Assembly (NCBI GenBank): GCA_014529385.2
Contig: CM043944.1
Span: forward strand, 175,733,740 to 175,797,739
Length of the DNA: 64,000 bases
Source of the DNA: Adiantum capillus-veneris
Lineage: Eukaryota > Streptophyta > Polypodiopsida > Polypodiales > Pteridaceae
Reading direction: 5' to 3'
The stretch's first letter is position 1, and each line of letters opens with the position of its first letter. The notes under the pieces are model-generated. The model was not told the origin of the DNA. It saw only the letters and a program-made list of their open reading frames with translations, and ran no database searches. Of this stretch, positions 20,220 through 33,194 are shown in pieces. The position numbers were made by a program, and so were the translations under genes.

Positions 20220-22555
20220 TCAAGATATCCTATGAAGAACTCTCCCAAAGCCGCATGACTCCGAATCCGCAATGTCCAGACATCCGCAAGACTGCAGGAC
20301 CGCAATGTGCATCTTATGCCATAACACCTGGCATGCACGGTGGATTGCGCGAACCCACACTTTAGCCCCTCCGTGTCGAAGGTTCTGGTTGATGTTCCTC
20401 CACCTGTTCTGGTGAGGAGGAAACATCGATATATCCAAATCCCTGTAAATCTTGGCGATGACGCCGATACACCTCTGCAACAGTTGTGGATCTATCTCAG
20501 GTTGCTCCGGCCAAGGATCAATTGGAATGAATTGCATTGGCAAAGAAATAGACTGAGATGCCTGTGGAAAAGGAGCAAGATGTGTATGTAGAGGATAATG
20601 CTGAGATAAGTATCTGTTGAGTGCAGGCCAAAAAGGAGGACATGACGGAAGACTGAGTGAAAACGAATGAGCCAATGTCTCCACCCAAAAACATACTCCG
20701 CGCCACTCCTTACGAAGGTGATGAATCACTCGCTACAAACAAGAGACATTAGCGTGGGCCTCAGCACAATCTTCTCTAGCTTTCACCCAATCAGCAATAT
20801 CAAAACCTTCTTGGACAATATTCTTACCTCTGTCATTATTCGTCGGCTCAGGCTGCCTCACCACAACCTGTTGAGTTGGTTGCTGCATTATCACCTCAGT
20901 AAAACAGCCTTGATCTCCAACTTTGCATTTGAGTCTCCAAAAGCTGTGGAGGTCCTCCTGCATCTCCACTGCTAAGGCATCAAAATCATTCATGTTAATC
21001 ATCACATCACCAGGATGAGATGCTAAGTAAGTGGCCACGCTATTCTGCGTTCACAATTGAAGAAGTTCCTCTTGAATAGAAGCAACAAACGCAGAGCTAG
21101 CCCCCCTCACTGCCTGGATTTCTTCAATTTTTTGTCGATCTACCATATTTAATGCTACATTTTGACTTCTTAAATCGGCAATGCTAGTCTACAAAGCCTT
21201 TACCTACGTTTCCAGCTCGGTGACGCATGCCTCAGTTGCTGGAGCTGGCCAGGCCGAATGTGATGACTCCGCAATGCGCTACAAAAATGTTCCGCATGCC
21301 TGGAGCTGATCAAAGGGGTTTGCAACAGTCGTCTCCCAAGGCAAAACTGCTAGAAGAGTCCCCTCAACTGGAGAAGCTCTGATAGTAACACCAGAATTTT
21401 TCGGTTGCAAGGAAGTATCCGCACCCACAGAGCCAGTTCGAGCCGGAGTGGAGGTTGCCTCCCTTTCCTACATTCTGCGTCTCCAGCGCGCAATGGTGGA
21501 ATCCTCCGGCAAAGTGGATGTCGTAGCGGGAGGTGGTGTGGAAAACAGGCTTTCCTCCCGACCTCACTTTCGGCTTGATGTTCCTACAACGGCCATCTCC
21601 TGTGCACTAGAGGCTACCACTGCACTCGATGTACGCGGCATATCCACTATGCGAGCAGGTATTTGAGACACCCTCACAAGAGGCACTTCCGGACTCTGCG
21701 TTTGTGACAATGGTGTAGTAGTACCACGTACTACAAATCTGTCATCTTCAAAGTGACACAGAGGGCGAAGGGTGAGAGGAAAAACTTCCCTCAAGGGAAA
21801 CACTAAAGTAAGCAGTTGCCCGACCTTGGTATTTTTTGGGGTGCTATGCCCCATCTATGCCACCTCTCTTTGGCATTCTGCTAGCAATCGTTCCCTAACA
21901 ATCACCGGCCACGCCACCGGCCCAAAGTTGGCTGAATGCAATATATTGCGTGCTTTGGCCGAAATCGTATAAGTTTTGGCTTGTTGCAAAATTGCCTCAA
22001 GAAACCAGCGCCTATGCATCCCTTATCGTTGTATCTATGAGCCTTGATAATTTATATTCACCTTTTACTTTCAAGCCCAAACTCTAGTTTTGCCTCTACA
22101 ACAGGAATAACATGCGATGCCCGCACAACACCATCACTTGGCAAACAGCAGCACCTTAAAATCCTTTCAGTTGTCAATTAAATCTGTTGGTTGTTGATCT
22201 GCACCACATCATCAGTAGCCAACTGCTCAATCAATGATGTGACCTGCGGGTGAATAGGGATACCTTGCCAATCTAGGTTGGCAAAGACACGCAGACGCAA
22301 ATCCTACAACCAAGCGTCCACCCTGTGAAGAGCTAGTTGTTGCACTGGAGTAAACAGAATGCATTGCATTAAGGAAGCTGTCATGGTAGCAAAGATACAC
22401 AGAAGAACAGAGAAATGATGCAGTGGAACAAGGTATCGCCTGCATGCACTAAACCACTCACAAAGAGTTCTCAAAATAAGGTGTGCCACGGTGTCGCAAT
22501 CATCATTGCCCTTTTCTCGCTTTTCAAGATTGCATGCAGAAGAATTCCCAATCAT
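20220..22555 (-). pseudogene. Decayed retroelement frame of Gy2-like organisation
   Basis: Read on the minus strand, short open pieces (22304-22555, 21564-21854, 20733-21038, 20220-20729) separated by stops and shifts form one long degraded frame. The N-terminal part contains a VQIN...LTTERILRCCCLPSDG pattern similar to Gy2's VKITKEIINGALHFLPGK. Then come a Ser/Thr/Pro-rich stretch, Gln/Val-rich helices, and a C-terminal part with RCIGVIAKIYRDLD and conserved Trp residues. It lies downstream of the Gy3 pol on the same strand, as Gy2 does relative to Gy1. Product unknown; relationship to Gy2 is tentative. Confidence 0.5.
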
Positions 22556-22639
22556 GATTAGGCAGCTTCCGGATCTTGTACCACAGCAAAGGCGCTGTCA
22601 TAATAATCAATATCTAATTCTCCTAAATGATTTTCTCAT

Positions 22640-24280
22640 GTTAAACTGATCATTTAATATGGGGAAGTGATATGGGAGAAAAAGCTAGAATATTGGTTAA
22701 GCTAGCAGACTGGCCACAGTAGGGATCCAAAGGAGGGAAAATAGGGATCCAAAGGGGGGCCATCTGCAAAAGAGCCATGTGAAACAATGGGCTAAAAAGA
22801 CCCTAAGGTTCAGCCCAGTAAGACTTCCAAAATGCTAAGGTTCCAAAATTCAAAGGTTATGTCCAAAGGTCAACCTTAAGGAATTGGATGCTTTGTGTGT
22901 GACCAAAAAAGTCTTGCATATCCCTACATAGGAGGGGGCGAGCCTAGCAAGTAGGGGATGAGAGAGAAATCCACACACACACACACAATCCCCCTTTTAC
23001 ACAAAGGGAATGAAGGACACATGTCAGATGCCTAAGCTAGTTGCTCCCAAAGTGTGCTCAATTCCTATTGGATGACCCTTGAAGTGGACCAATGAGAATT
23101 AGGCTAGAGTAAATTTAGCCTAATTAATTTTAAAACACTTAATAAAAAGAACCAATGAAAATTAATTCTCCTTGATGATTATTGGACAGTCCGTGAAGGG
23201 GTCCAATAGGAATTGAGCAGCCCAATGGGCTACTTAATTCCTATTGGTCCAAATGGCGAAAGGTCCAATGGGAATTTAATTCATTTAAATCAATTAAGTT
23301 TAATTGATTAAGCTCTCACAAAATGGGAAAGGGGGACACATGTCAGAAGGCTATCTCTTATGCTGCTTAATAGCCATTGGCTTGACTTGGGGAGGTCCAA
23401 TGGGGAGCCTGCAAGAGCAAATAGCAAGAGGGCTCGTCCAAGAGAGAGAGGGGGCTCAGGCTATCTCTTATGCTGCTTAATAGCCATTGGCTTGACTTGG
23501 GGATGTCCAATGGGGAGCCCGCAAGAGCAAATAGCAAGAGGGCTCGTCCAAGAGAGAGAGGGGGCTGATTTTTGCAAGGCATTATCACACACACACTCAC
23601 ACAATCTCATGTGTGAAGAAAGAGAAGACTATCTCTTTCCAAGCTTTAATGGAGAGCTCATCACCTACTCCAAGCTTGTGAGATAGAAGCCTACATCGAC
23701 ACACTCTTGGCATGTGGATGCAAATCCAACCAAGATCCAAGCTTCAATGCATGCTCATCTCCTCTACCATGCTAATTACTAAGCTAAGCTATGCTAATAT
23801 CAGTGATTATGTGAGGAGATGTACATCTTTCTCGTAAGATACTCCTTCTTCCTCTCAATCTACTCTCATACCCTGCTAGCTCTCACCATCTTCGAAGGTG
23901 TGTGAGGTCTTGGGTCTGAGAACGGGGATAATTAAAGTTGTGTTTGCTAAGTGTTTTTCTTAGTGCATGAAGCTTTCATCTTCATTGCACTAGCTAGTCT
24001 TGAAGGAACACAAAGAATTGTATTGTACAATGTCTCTCTTGATGGGAGAAACCATAATACAAAGCCTTTTGGAGGGGGGACCGGCTCCATGCAAATCCGG
24101 TCCTCAACTGTTGTCAATAGCTTAATTTCTCTCTCTTTTGAAAGTATTGTTGATGCTATCTAACTAGGCGTTATGCTTTTTGTTTCTCTCTCCACCCAAG
24201 CACTCTTGTAATTCTCATTAGGAATCTATTCTAATGAAATGCCCACTATGTTCATGTTAATTTCCGCTACACAGAAGTTT
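22640..24280. other. Unassigned insertion-like region
   Basis: No coding support. CCAAT-rich and LTR-like in texture (repeated TCCAATGGGAATT text at about 23170-23290), with an AC run (about 22974-22987) and a 110-bp duplication. TCATGTTAA occurs at both edges (about 22628 and 24253), but no terminal repeats were found. It may be a solo LTR of an unknown family that separates Gy3 pol from the frame at 20220-22555. Confidence 0.35.
23351..23570 (+). repeat. 110-bp tandem duplication
   Basis: Two copies, 23351-23460 and 23461-23570, differing at only a few bases. Confidence 0.95.
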
Positions 24281-24288
24281 TTAGTCCA

Positions 24289-25560
24289 TTAAATGTTACA
24301 GGGGCACTGAATTGAGGTAGGTGAAAAATAATGACGTAGTCGAAATCCATTCACTTGCACATAAATCACCTCCTCCTGCCAGTCAGCGAAATAAAAAGAA
24401 GTGGACCCGCATGCTGTAAAAATCCAGAATGGTCCCAACCACCATAATTTTAGCTTCCCGGGCATCTTGCTAAGGTGAGAATTAAATACAAGGACCAGCT
24501 GCCCCCGTAAAAATTTCCGTGCTTTAGGGCGATCAAGCCATTTCTTTCGCATGGACTCATTACGATTCCTCATCTAATTCCTGCAAAACATCCAAATGAT
24601 AAATAATAGAATCTTTCGAAAGAATCTTATCCGCAATCAGCATCCGCAAACTCAGAACCACATGCTCCACTAGGGTAATTGCCTCCATACCAAATGCCAT
24701 CTTGAAAGGAGTCAATCATGTTGCCACTTTATATGTTGTCCGATAAGCCCATAATGTGGAAGGAAGTTTCACATCCCAATCCGTTCTATGCATATTCACT
24801 AACTTTGTCAGAATACGAACCAATTGCTTATTAGCTGATTCCGCCTGCCCATTCTCCTGAGGGTAATATGGAGAATATTTCCTATGAAATACAAAGTAAA
24901 ATCGTAGCATTCTCTCCATCACCTTATTCAAGAAATGGCTACCCCAATCATTAACTAGCTCACTAGGACAGCCATATCTGGAAAAAACATCCTTATATAA
25001 GCACCCCAACAACAGAAACTGCAGTATTATCTTTCAAAGGCCATGCTTCCACCCATTTAGTTGCATAATCCGTGGCCGTCAAAATATACTTATTACCAGT
25101 GTGATCTGCTACTGGTTTAAAAGGTCCAATAAAATCCAATCCCCATTTTTGAAAAGGTTGCAAAGGTAATACTGGCTGAAAAGGCATTTTGGACATTTTA
25201 GTAGGTTGTCCCAACCGCTGACACACATCACATTGTTGTACAAAGCTTCTCGCATCTTGAAACAATGTAGGCCACCATAATCCTGATTGTAGAACTTTCT
25301 TGGCCATAATCAATGCTGCAAAGTGCCCCCCTGCAATGCCGATATGGACTTCCTCCAGAACAGATCCTTGTTCTTGTGGTAGAACACATCTGAGAAAGAC
25401 CTCCGCAACCGTGCGATAATACAACTTCCCCATGATAATCTCAAAATTCCTGCATCTAATAGCCATCCGTTTCCTTTGATGAGTGGACAAGAATGAAGGC
25501 ATTTCTCCACAATTGAGAAAATGAAACATCTCCTCATACCAATTAGTCCATAGAATGTTG
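24289..25560 (-). pseudogene. pol (IN): Gy3 integrase
   Basis: HHCC domain HIGIAGGHF...CDVCQRLG, core Asp (GLDFIGP), second Asp in LVNDWGSHF (usually SDRG; Ser-Asp reads Asn-Asp and Arg reads Trp), Glu in PQENGQAES. A frame change at about 25000 joins 24993-26063 to 24716-25012. The C-terminal domain (24289-24573) has WWLGPFWIF, the GPF variant of the GPY/F motif. Confidence 0.92.
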
Positions 25561-26990
25561 AGCATCATCCTAGGTTGTTGCGTAATTGTAAGATCATATG
25601 TAATAGCTCCTATTAAAAAGAGAGATGCATCCAAAAATTCATGAGCCACCCCTGTCGGTGGCTCATTGGAATCTAGCCCGGAAAGGTAATCAGCCATTGC
25701 GTGCTGGGCTCCTAGATGATGTATGACCTCAAAATCAAATTCCTGTAACAAGAGCACCCATCTAGACAATCTTCCTGTCAAATTCTGTTGGCGCACCAGA
25801 TATAGAAGAGCCGAATGATCCACATGAAAGAAAAACCGCCGGCTCAACAGATAATGACGGAACGTTTTCACTAAATAAATCATCCCTAAACATTCTCTTT
25901 CTGTCACTGAATAATTCATTTTTGCGGATGATAATCTTCTGCTAGTGTAATAGACAGGTCGAAACCACCCTTGAATTTGTTCTTGCATCAGCACACTGCC
26001 AATGGCCTGGTCAGAAGCATCCACAAATACATGAAAATCTTGGCCCCAATTTGGAGGGATCATAATCGGAGCTTTGGACAGCTCAATTTTTCATCTCCGA
26101 AAAGCCAGATCACATTCATGCGTCCATTCAAAAACTTTGGCATGCACTGCCTGATTAATAGGGATTGTCGAATGCGCGACAAACCTCAAATGCCTCCCAC
26201 GCCAATGAGCTTGGCCCAGAAATACTTGACATTGTTTCGAATTCACCGACAGAGGCGCTTCCATAATAGTGGCGGCTATTTTATCCGGATCCACGGAAAT
26301 TCCATCCTCACAGATTATATGACCCAATAACCTCCCACTTCAAACTGCAAATGCACATTTTAGAGGATTTAAATTGAATTTCACCTCTCGACATTTCATA
26401 AAACATAACCACAATTGCTTCAAATGCTCTAATTGCGCTCCAAAAACACTGAGATCATCCAGAAAAACTTGCATAAAATCCATCAAATAGGACCAAAAAT
26501 TTGAAACATATCCCTTTGAAAAGTTGAGGACACATTTCTTAATCCAAACCACATTACTGTGCATGCAAAAACGCCCCATACTGTAATAAAAGCTGTTTTA
26601 GGTTGATCATGCAATGCCATTCGAATTTGGTTATATCCACTGAACCCATCCAGAAAAGTATACATCTCGTGCCCTACCACATCATCCAAAATAGAATCCA
26701 AAAATGGAAGAGGAAAAGGATCCGGAACAGTAGCTGCATTCAACTTTTGATAATCCACATAGATGCGAATTTGCTTGTTTTTCTTTGGTACCACCACAAT
26801 GGGAGAAATCCACTCGGGATTATCAATAGGGGTAATAAAACGCACCTGCAAGAGACGATCAATTTCCACCTTAACTTGCTTTGCTACATTTAGATTCATC
26901 CTGTATGAATGCTACTTCACTAGCACCGCATCTGGTTTCAAATTAATTGTATGCTGATAAAACTTTGGATCCAATCCTTTCATATCCGCA
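25561..26990 (-). pseudogene. pol (RT-RH): Gy3 reverse transcriptase and RNase H
   Basis: Fingers VVVPKKNKQIRIYVDYQKLN, palm FLDGFSGYNQI, FGLRNVSSTFQ (normally LTNAPATFQ) and the catalytic FLDD within MQVFLDDLSVFG. Shifts near 26500 and 26330 split it. RNase H follows: [37 protein letters not shown], retaining the acidic residues. Confidence 0.93.
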
Positions 26991-27043
26991 TACTCCCATG
27001 CGAAAACATCCTTAAATTCTTTCAACAAATTAATCAAGTCTCC

Positions 27044-27344
27044 TCAGAAATTTGCCTCAAGTTGTTTATTAATATAAATGGGCTGAGACACCGCTTGCTT
27101 CCCTAGAAAGACCTTCTCCAATTCATCTTCCTTGACCCTTGTAACTTTTCCCATCTGTGCTTCAAACGCACATTCTTGCTTAATAATTTTGTCCAATGAT
27201 TCGAGACTAGGCAAAACTTTTTGTTGATTCCCTGTCTCTAATGAAATTCCTGAAATCCCTAAAGATTTTTCCTCCGAAATCATAGAAATGTCTGCAAGAT
27301 ATAAAGAAACTAAATCCGGGCTAGCCTTCAGAAATTTCTCCTCT
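27044..27344 (-). pseudogene. Gy3 protease-RT spacer
   Basis: Acidic fragment with no motif, between protease and RT. Confidence 0.5.
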
Positions 27345-27790
27345 TCATCGTCTTCTAATACTTGCATTTATTGTCTCTGCTATCACAGGCCATGCTGCCT
27401 GAACTGGTTGCCTGCATGTTCCCAACATCACCCGAACTTTTCTACGATCCTTTTTAACTATAAGCATATTTGCCTCCCAATTATGCTTTACCCTGGCTTG
27501 ACGTAACCATGGTCTCCCCAAAATAATATGATAATCCTGACTGTGATCCTCAATATTCAAGACTACTAAGGAAACAGTAAAAGAAAAACCAGCTACATCC
27601 ATGACAATGCCTTGGGGTAATCCTACTGGATGTACTCTTCTCTAATCTACCATGCGAACTACAAAGGGTGCAGGTTCCCAATCACTAGGTCCAAAACACT
27701 CACAAGCCGCTTGAGTAATAATACTTACTCCTGCACCTCCATCTAACAGTACTTTGTCGATGTATGTACCATGCTATCTGATTGAAAGCT
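27345..27790 (-). pseudogene. pro: Gy3 aspartic protease
   Basis: Active-site strand VLLDGGAGVSIIT (DGGA in place of DSGA, catalytic Asp kept) at about 27735-27770 and the terminal string IILGRPWLRQARV near 27500. One stop separates the halves at about 27640. Confidence 0.88.
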
Positions 27791-27833
27791 CCGGGACGCG
27801 AGTATCCGTGATCCTATTTGGCAGCAATGGGAC

Positions 27834-29388
27834 TCACTTGTCTCCCTCACCCTCAGCTACCGCAATGTCAACTTCCATCATTTTTTGGGACTTTTGACTT
27901 AGCAAGGCATTATGAAAATTTGGAACCAACTTTAGTAATGAACCCAAAGGTACTTGTATTGGCAAATCAAGAACCTCTTTCCAAACTGAATCGCAATTAT
28001 CCACTTCCCTAGTATCAACCTTGTTTCTGACTTTCCCCTCTTTTGTTTCCAGACCAACGGTCGATGGTCCTGATGATTGCAATGGTGGTACTGACTGTGG
28101 TATCCACGTCACAGTCTTTTTTCGTACATCTTCTTGAGTCACCCAATCTGGAAGCTTAACATCGGCTGTTGGAACCACATTTTTTCCAGAACACGTAATT
28201 AGTGAAACCACCGGGTTTTACTCCTCCAGCCCTTCAATTTGAACCATAGCCACACTCCGCTGCTTTCCAGCAACACTTTCCTGTTTCTTCCGATCATATT
28301 CCATAGCCCCTGAACACTCGGACTGCCAGTTCCCATCTCTCAAACAGAAAAGGCAGGTCTTGGGTTGATTAGGATCTCGGCCACCTCTTCCATGACCACG
28401 ACCCCCTCCTTGACCCTGTCCCCCTACTTGTCCTTGAAAGGGCACCTCTGATGTATGAGCATGAGCCATCACCACCGAAGGCTCTTGTTCCTTCCCTGAC
28501 TGTGGTGAGTGACATGTAGAAGAATCCCGACTCCTACGACCCCGACCATTGAAATAACATTCCACTGTATTATGAGTGTTGTCCGTGAAAATCGCACACC
28601 TTTCTAATTAATTTCACACTCTTGAGAGGCATGTCCCGGATTTCGGCACTCAGTACACCACAGTTCCTTCATACTTTTAACCACCGCAGAAGATTCTGAT
28701 GATCCGGATGGAACATCTTTCCCTTGACGCCGGGATCTTTCCCCGAATCGTTGTTGCTTGAGTCTAAGGAATCTGAGTCTGCAGTCTCCAACTCCGAACT
28801 ATCACTACCACTTCCCTGAGACTTACGATGAGATTTCTTTAGATCTTTTTTCTTTGACTTCTCAGGGGATTCCGTATCCTCTAAAGCTTCTCTTGCTACA
28901 ACATGCCTTGCAGTTACATGATCCAGTGGAGTAGATACCTTATTCACTATTGCCATAGCAGTTATGAGATCCTTATTAAGTCCGCGCAAAAAATAATCAT
29001 TCAACACCTCGACTGCTGGCCGTTGTGCCTGAAGCACCCACTGCAAAAGCATCCGGAATTTTGCAGCATAATCCTCCACTGGCAACGACTTTTGACGTAG
29101 CGTCCGAAGCTTTTCCAAATGTTGAGGGACCGCCTTTTCCTTTATGAACTATCGCAAGAACACTCTGGACCCTTCTTCATACGTGTGAAATTGATCATCA
29201 GGGTATTCTGACAACCATTTGGCAGCTTTCCCTAAAAGTGTAGATTCAAACACTAATTGTTGATGAAGAGGAATCACTGCTCCAGGATGATTCAATCCAT
29301 ACACTTTATTAAATTGTCACAAATGTGCATCAGGGTCTTCCTTTTAAAGACCTTGAAAATGGCTATACTTGATCTGAGGCTTTTCCAT
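27834..29388 (-). pseudogene. gag: Gy3 gag with zinc knuckle
   Basis: The probable start is ATG at 29388 (MEKPQIKYSHFQGL), followed by in-frame stops. The capsid region has KAAKWLSEYPDD and LRQKSLPVEDYAAKF (gag core). A Ser/Asp/Lys-rich stretch precedes a zinc knuckle CLFCLRDGNWQSEC in which the His position is Asn (codon at 28329-28331); spacing is otherwise CX2CX4(H)X4C. The remaining frame to 27834 is linker. Confidence 0.85.
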
Positions 29389-29749
29389 CGTCCCTTGCCC
29401 AACTGTACCCCCTCCTCGAAAAAGCTAGCGAACACTAGGAGGTGGGGACAATGGCGGTGAAACCCCACGACTGCTTATCGGAGATGGTGGTGGAGCAACA
29501 TGAGTGGGTGAGGGTGAATGCACGGAAGGAGCACATGATAAAAAAATAGGTTTTCTGCACTGTAAAATGCTCCTGATGGTAATGCTGATGATCATGTTGT
29601 GTGCAACCAAAGGATATGCATCTACTCTAAGTGTCTGGACATGCACGATCTTGGAACAGGCTCACAAAAGTGCCAAAACACTTCCTAAGCTAGGCTAACT
29701 GAACCCTTGTCATGAAGTAGCTTGTCCACATACACATAGGGTTAGATGT
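29389..29749. other. Unassigned sequence between Gy3 and element E
   Basis: Probably Gy3 leader or LTR remnant; no primer binding site found. A Pro/Ser-rich chance frame is on the minus strand. GATGT at 29745-29749 is the left target-site copy of E. Confidence 0.5.
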
Positions 29750-29880
29750 TGTCAGGCCAAGGGCAAGGCCAAGGGTCAGGGCGGACAAGCGGTCAAGGGG
29801 CGTTATCTTTAGAGGCTAGGAGTCTATAAATAGCATGGTTGGGTGGAGAGTTGCATGGTCCAATCCCCCGCGGTCTCACA
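29750..29880 (+). repeat. 5' LTR of E
   Basis: TGTCAGGCCAAG...GGTCTCACA, with a TATA box TATAAATA at 29825-29832. Confidence 0.93.
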
Positions 29881-29881
29881 T

Positions 29882-29893
29882 TGGTATCAGAGC
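29882..29893 (+). promoter_or_regulatory. Primer binding site of E
   Basis: TGGTATCAGAGC, the initiator tRNA-Met complement, one base after the LTR. Confidence 0.95.
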
Positions 29894-32468
29894 TCAGGGA
29901 AGGAGAAGTAGAAGGAGGGGCGAGCACGGCTCCGCATGGCTACTCTTTATCTCTCTCTCTCAGAGCAAGGCTATGGTGTGCTCAAGGCGATGACACTGTT
30001 GGTCTTGCATCTCTCGCGCTCTCTCTCTCTTGTGGAGTCGTGAAGGAAGCCGAAAACAGAGTCGTGGGGAGCAACCCCTATGTCGGGAGGAGAAGGCAGG
30101 CTCGACAGGAGGACGCGATAATTGCCCCTTGCATGAGGACGGACATGGGATTCGGCCTGCACAAAATCCGCCGATTTCAGCCTTGTCGGATGCGCCCCAG
30201 GCTCTGGAGGCTTTTTCAACACACCGGCGACGCCTAATTTTGCATGCAATAGGCATATCCATTCTCTGTTGCTCGGCGCAACAGATCCGCCATGCGCAGT
30301 TTTGTGTTCAGTTTTGTTTCCTTTATTTTTATTTTTATTTTTTTAAACCTTCGGCCAGGGCTCCTTGGGCGCGCATCGGGTGCCCAAAGGAACCCCTAAG
30401 GGGTCGTCCCACGGATGGGTGCCAAGGGCCCCTCCCATGGGATGCTTGCATGCAGGCCATGGGCTTGCATGGCGCATAATTTGTAGGCCTGGAGGGGAGA
30501 TGGTGCTTTCATGGCGCAGAATTTTCCAATCTCGAAAGTCCGCAACATGCAAACATGGTGACCACCGGACCATGTTGCATGGTATCATGAGTTATCTGTT
30601 TCCTTGAAGGCGACCCCGCATGCATTCACGCCCGTATGCAATACAAATTCAAAATTTTATGCTTACAAAGCACATGGTATGGACATGGCAAGGGTGCCGA
30701 CATGCCTCCATCCAATGGATTTCACGGGAGCAAGGCCCGTCTGATGTTGCACATGGGCAAGGTTTCGGCGACTTGGCCAAAGCATTGAAGTTCTCACTAG
30801 TCTTCAATTTGGTTGCGAAATGGGCAAGGCCCTTGACAACATACAATAGAGTAGTTATTGAGCATGTGCTTGATAACTCTCTTATACACTGGAATGCATG
30901 ATCACGGCTCTCATTCATAGAACCAAGCAGGTACAAAATGCATAACTTGTACGTGTTCTACTGTTTTTTCCATTAGATTTTCAATTCGACAAGGTCAATT
31001 TCTTGTGCATAATCGACAAGGTTGACTCTCTTTGCTATGACATATGTCGCTAATAGCATTTGTTGGCAATGAGGCGAGACATAGTTATGTGAAGCATGGA
31101 TTCTTCTGAGTACTTTGATTGATCACGCTCGACAAAGGTTACATTTTGCTTCAATGGCAAAGCCAAGGGCCAATTTTTCAGTGTCTCAAGGAGACAGGAA
31201 TGGCCTATTACTAGACTTGTTGAAGGCAGCAAGCTGCTCGGCATGGCCGACTCCTTGTCCTTGTTTCTACCAGCCGACAAAGGATGCTTGCCACACAGTA
31301 CTGGTTAATTTCAGTTGAAATTGTTCAACAAAGTCAATTCTTTTGTCCTTCTGTATGTCAACAACTGCCTCAGATTGGCTATCAGCTAGGTTCCAATTTA
31401 TGTGAAGAAAGGCTTCAATTGATGTGAAGCAAGGCTTCAATTTACACAGCTTGCAATGAACCTGCTCACGTTTGGTATATGCTATGAGCATACAAACTTG
31501 GGAGGGATTTTACACTATGATTGAAGGATCTTTCATGGTGTACATGATACAAGAGGGCGTAAGTGCATACACGAAAACTCTCTCTCGTGTAGCAGAATTG
31601 GTTGGGAGCCACATTCGAACGAGTTTTCCTTTGGAAGTTCAACACAACTGGGGACAGTCAAATGACCAGGTTAGCCAAGCTTAAGTTTTTCTTACTTTTT
31701 CCATGTTTACACTTTACTTGGCAAATTACTATCATTGTGCAAAGCAAAGTGCTTTGACAATTTTATACGAAGCAAGGCTTCTCCCTTGTGCCGAGATACT
31801 GCCCATTGATTTGGAACCAAGGGCATTGGCACCCAAGTTTGGGGAACTGACCAAATAGGGAATGTCAGCTCATAGAATCCCTACCAGTTTATTATGTGCA
31901 AGACACTTATGGTTTTGGTTCTCACGCTTGAGACTATCCTAGTAGCCAAGGGCTTACGCTTTTTCATGCAAGGCATGCTAAGCAGGTGGCATGGAGTCCA
32001 CCACTTCATGGATTACGCTTCCGCTGTCACACTCGCAATTCTGTCAAGGATAGACTAAGTGATGGATTGTTGAACATGATGGTTGGTTGCTATCAACACC
32101 CAACAACACTAAAAGGAACCTAAATCTAGAACTTATTTCACAGGCAAAGTGCCAATGCTAAGTCATTTTCATACAATCACGACCCTGCAAGGCAGGTAGG
32201 TCAAAATGTGGTTGTGTTTTTCTGTTACCTCTCTCAATGAGAGAGTCATACCTGAAAACTGTGGAATGCTTATAGGATAAGCTACAAGTCAGGCATAAGA
32301 TGTGTAAAAGCACACAGATTCGGCACACCCTCTAGAAATTTAAGAAAAATTCCTCAGCCCAGCATGTTCTTCTTCTCTCTCTTCCTCTCTTTAAGGGGAA
32401 AATGAAAAATCTTCTAAGAAGCTTTTGATACGTGTTTTGCTCGTGAGTCAGCCTGAGCTAAGGTGCTC
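29894..32468 (+). other. E internal region, left part, non-coding
   Basis: Only short chance frames on both strands (longest about 150 codons at 30030-30479, compositionally odd and unsupported). No recognisable domain. Confidence 0.7.
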
Positions 32469-32473
32469 TAACT

Positions 32474-33153
32474 TGTTAAGTATGGAGCCTGATTTACCCT
32501 TGTAATTTTTTGTGGTAAATGCACACATTTGTAAGGCCCCCATTATGAGGAGAAGCCATTGTGCGTGAAGGAAAATCACTCACCAGAAACCAAAATTTTC
32601 ACTGACAAGAATCAGGGGCAACCTTAAAGGCCTCGGGGGCGGAGGCCCCCGAGACTTTTTTTCGCCGGAATATTATGTTCGGACGGCGGCCGGAAAGTGG
32701 TCGGGAAACAACCGGTCGGTTGGCCAGTGGCCGGTAGTCAATGACCGATGGCCGGTGGTCGGAAGTCAATGGCCGGTGGCCGGTGGTCGGAAGTCCATGG
32801 CCGGTGGCCGGTGGCCGAATTCAAAAGCGGACTTGTCTTCTCAAGGGCGGCCACACATGGGCGGATTGGAGGGTCCGATTTGGACTTATTCACACAAGGG
32901 CGGCTACACATGGCTGTCTCTCATAAGAGAGGCCAGCCCTTTTGGCCTATAAAAGGAGGCCATTTCTACACACATTTCATAGTGTGAAGTTGATGCAACA
33001 AGGTGAGTGTGAGGTGGTGAGAGTGAAGCAAGGCGGGAGCTCCATTAGGGTATAATCCCTTTCTAAACTACTTCTTGTTTTGAAGTACTAAAGCCATTGA
33101 GTGGCTGCTTTCCCATGGACGTAGCCCACATTGGGTGAACCACGTATATCGTG

Positions 33154-33194
<41 letters not shown>

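Larger units (their letters stand above)
24289..29388 (-). mobile_element. Gy3: Ty3/gypsy element, coding part
   Basis: On the minus strand gag, zinc knuckle, protease, RT, RNase H and integrase follow one another without rearrangement. The RNase H/integrase wording is close to Gy1 ([16 protein letters not shown] against ADHLSRMMHGENPVGV), so the two are related lineages. Multiple stops and shifts make it inactive. LTR boundaries are not clear at either side. Confidence 0.92.

Noticed and set aside
22628-24262. Insertion with a 9-bp TCATGTTAA duplication (MULE-like)
   Set aside because: The repeats flank the unassigned block, but no terminal inverted repeats are visible and the match could be chance.
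30030-30479. Frame of about 150 codons inside E
   Set aside because: Mixed low-complexity content without domain or homologue recognisable; several overlapping frames on both strands look equally likely.
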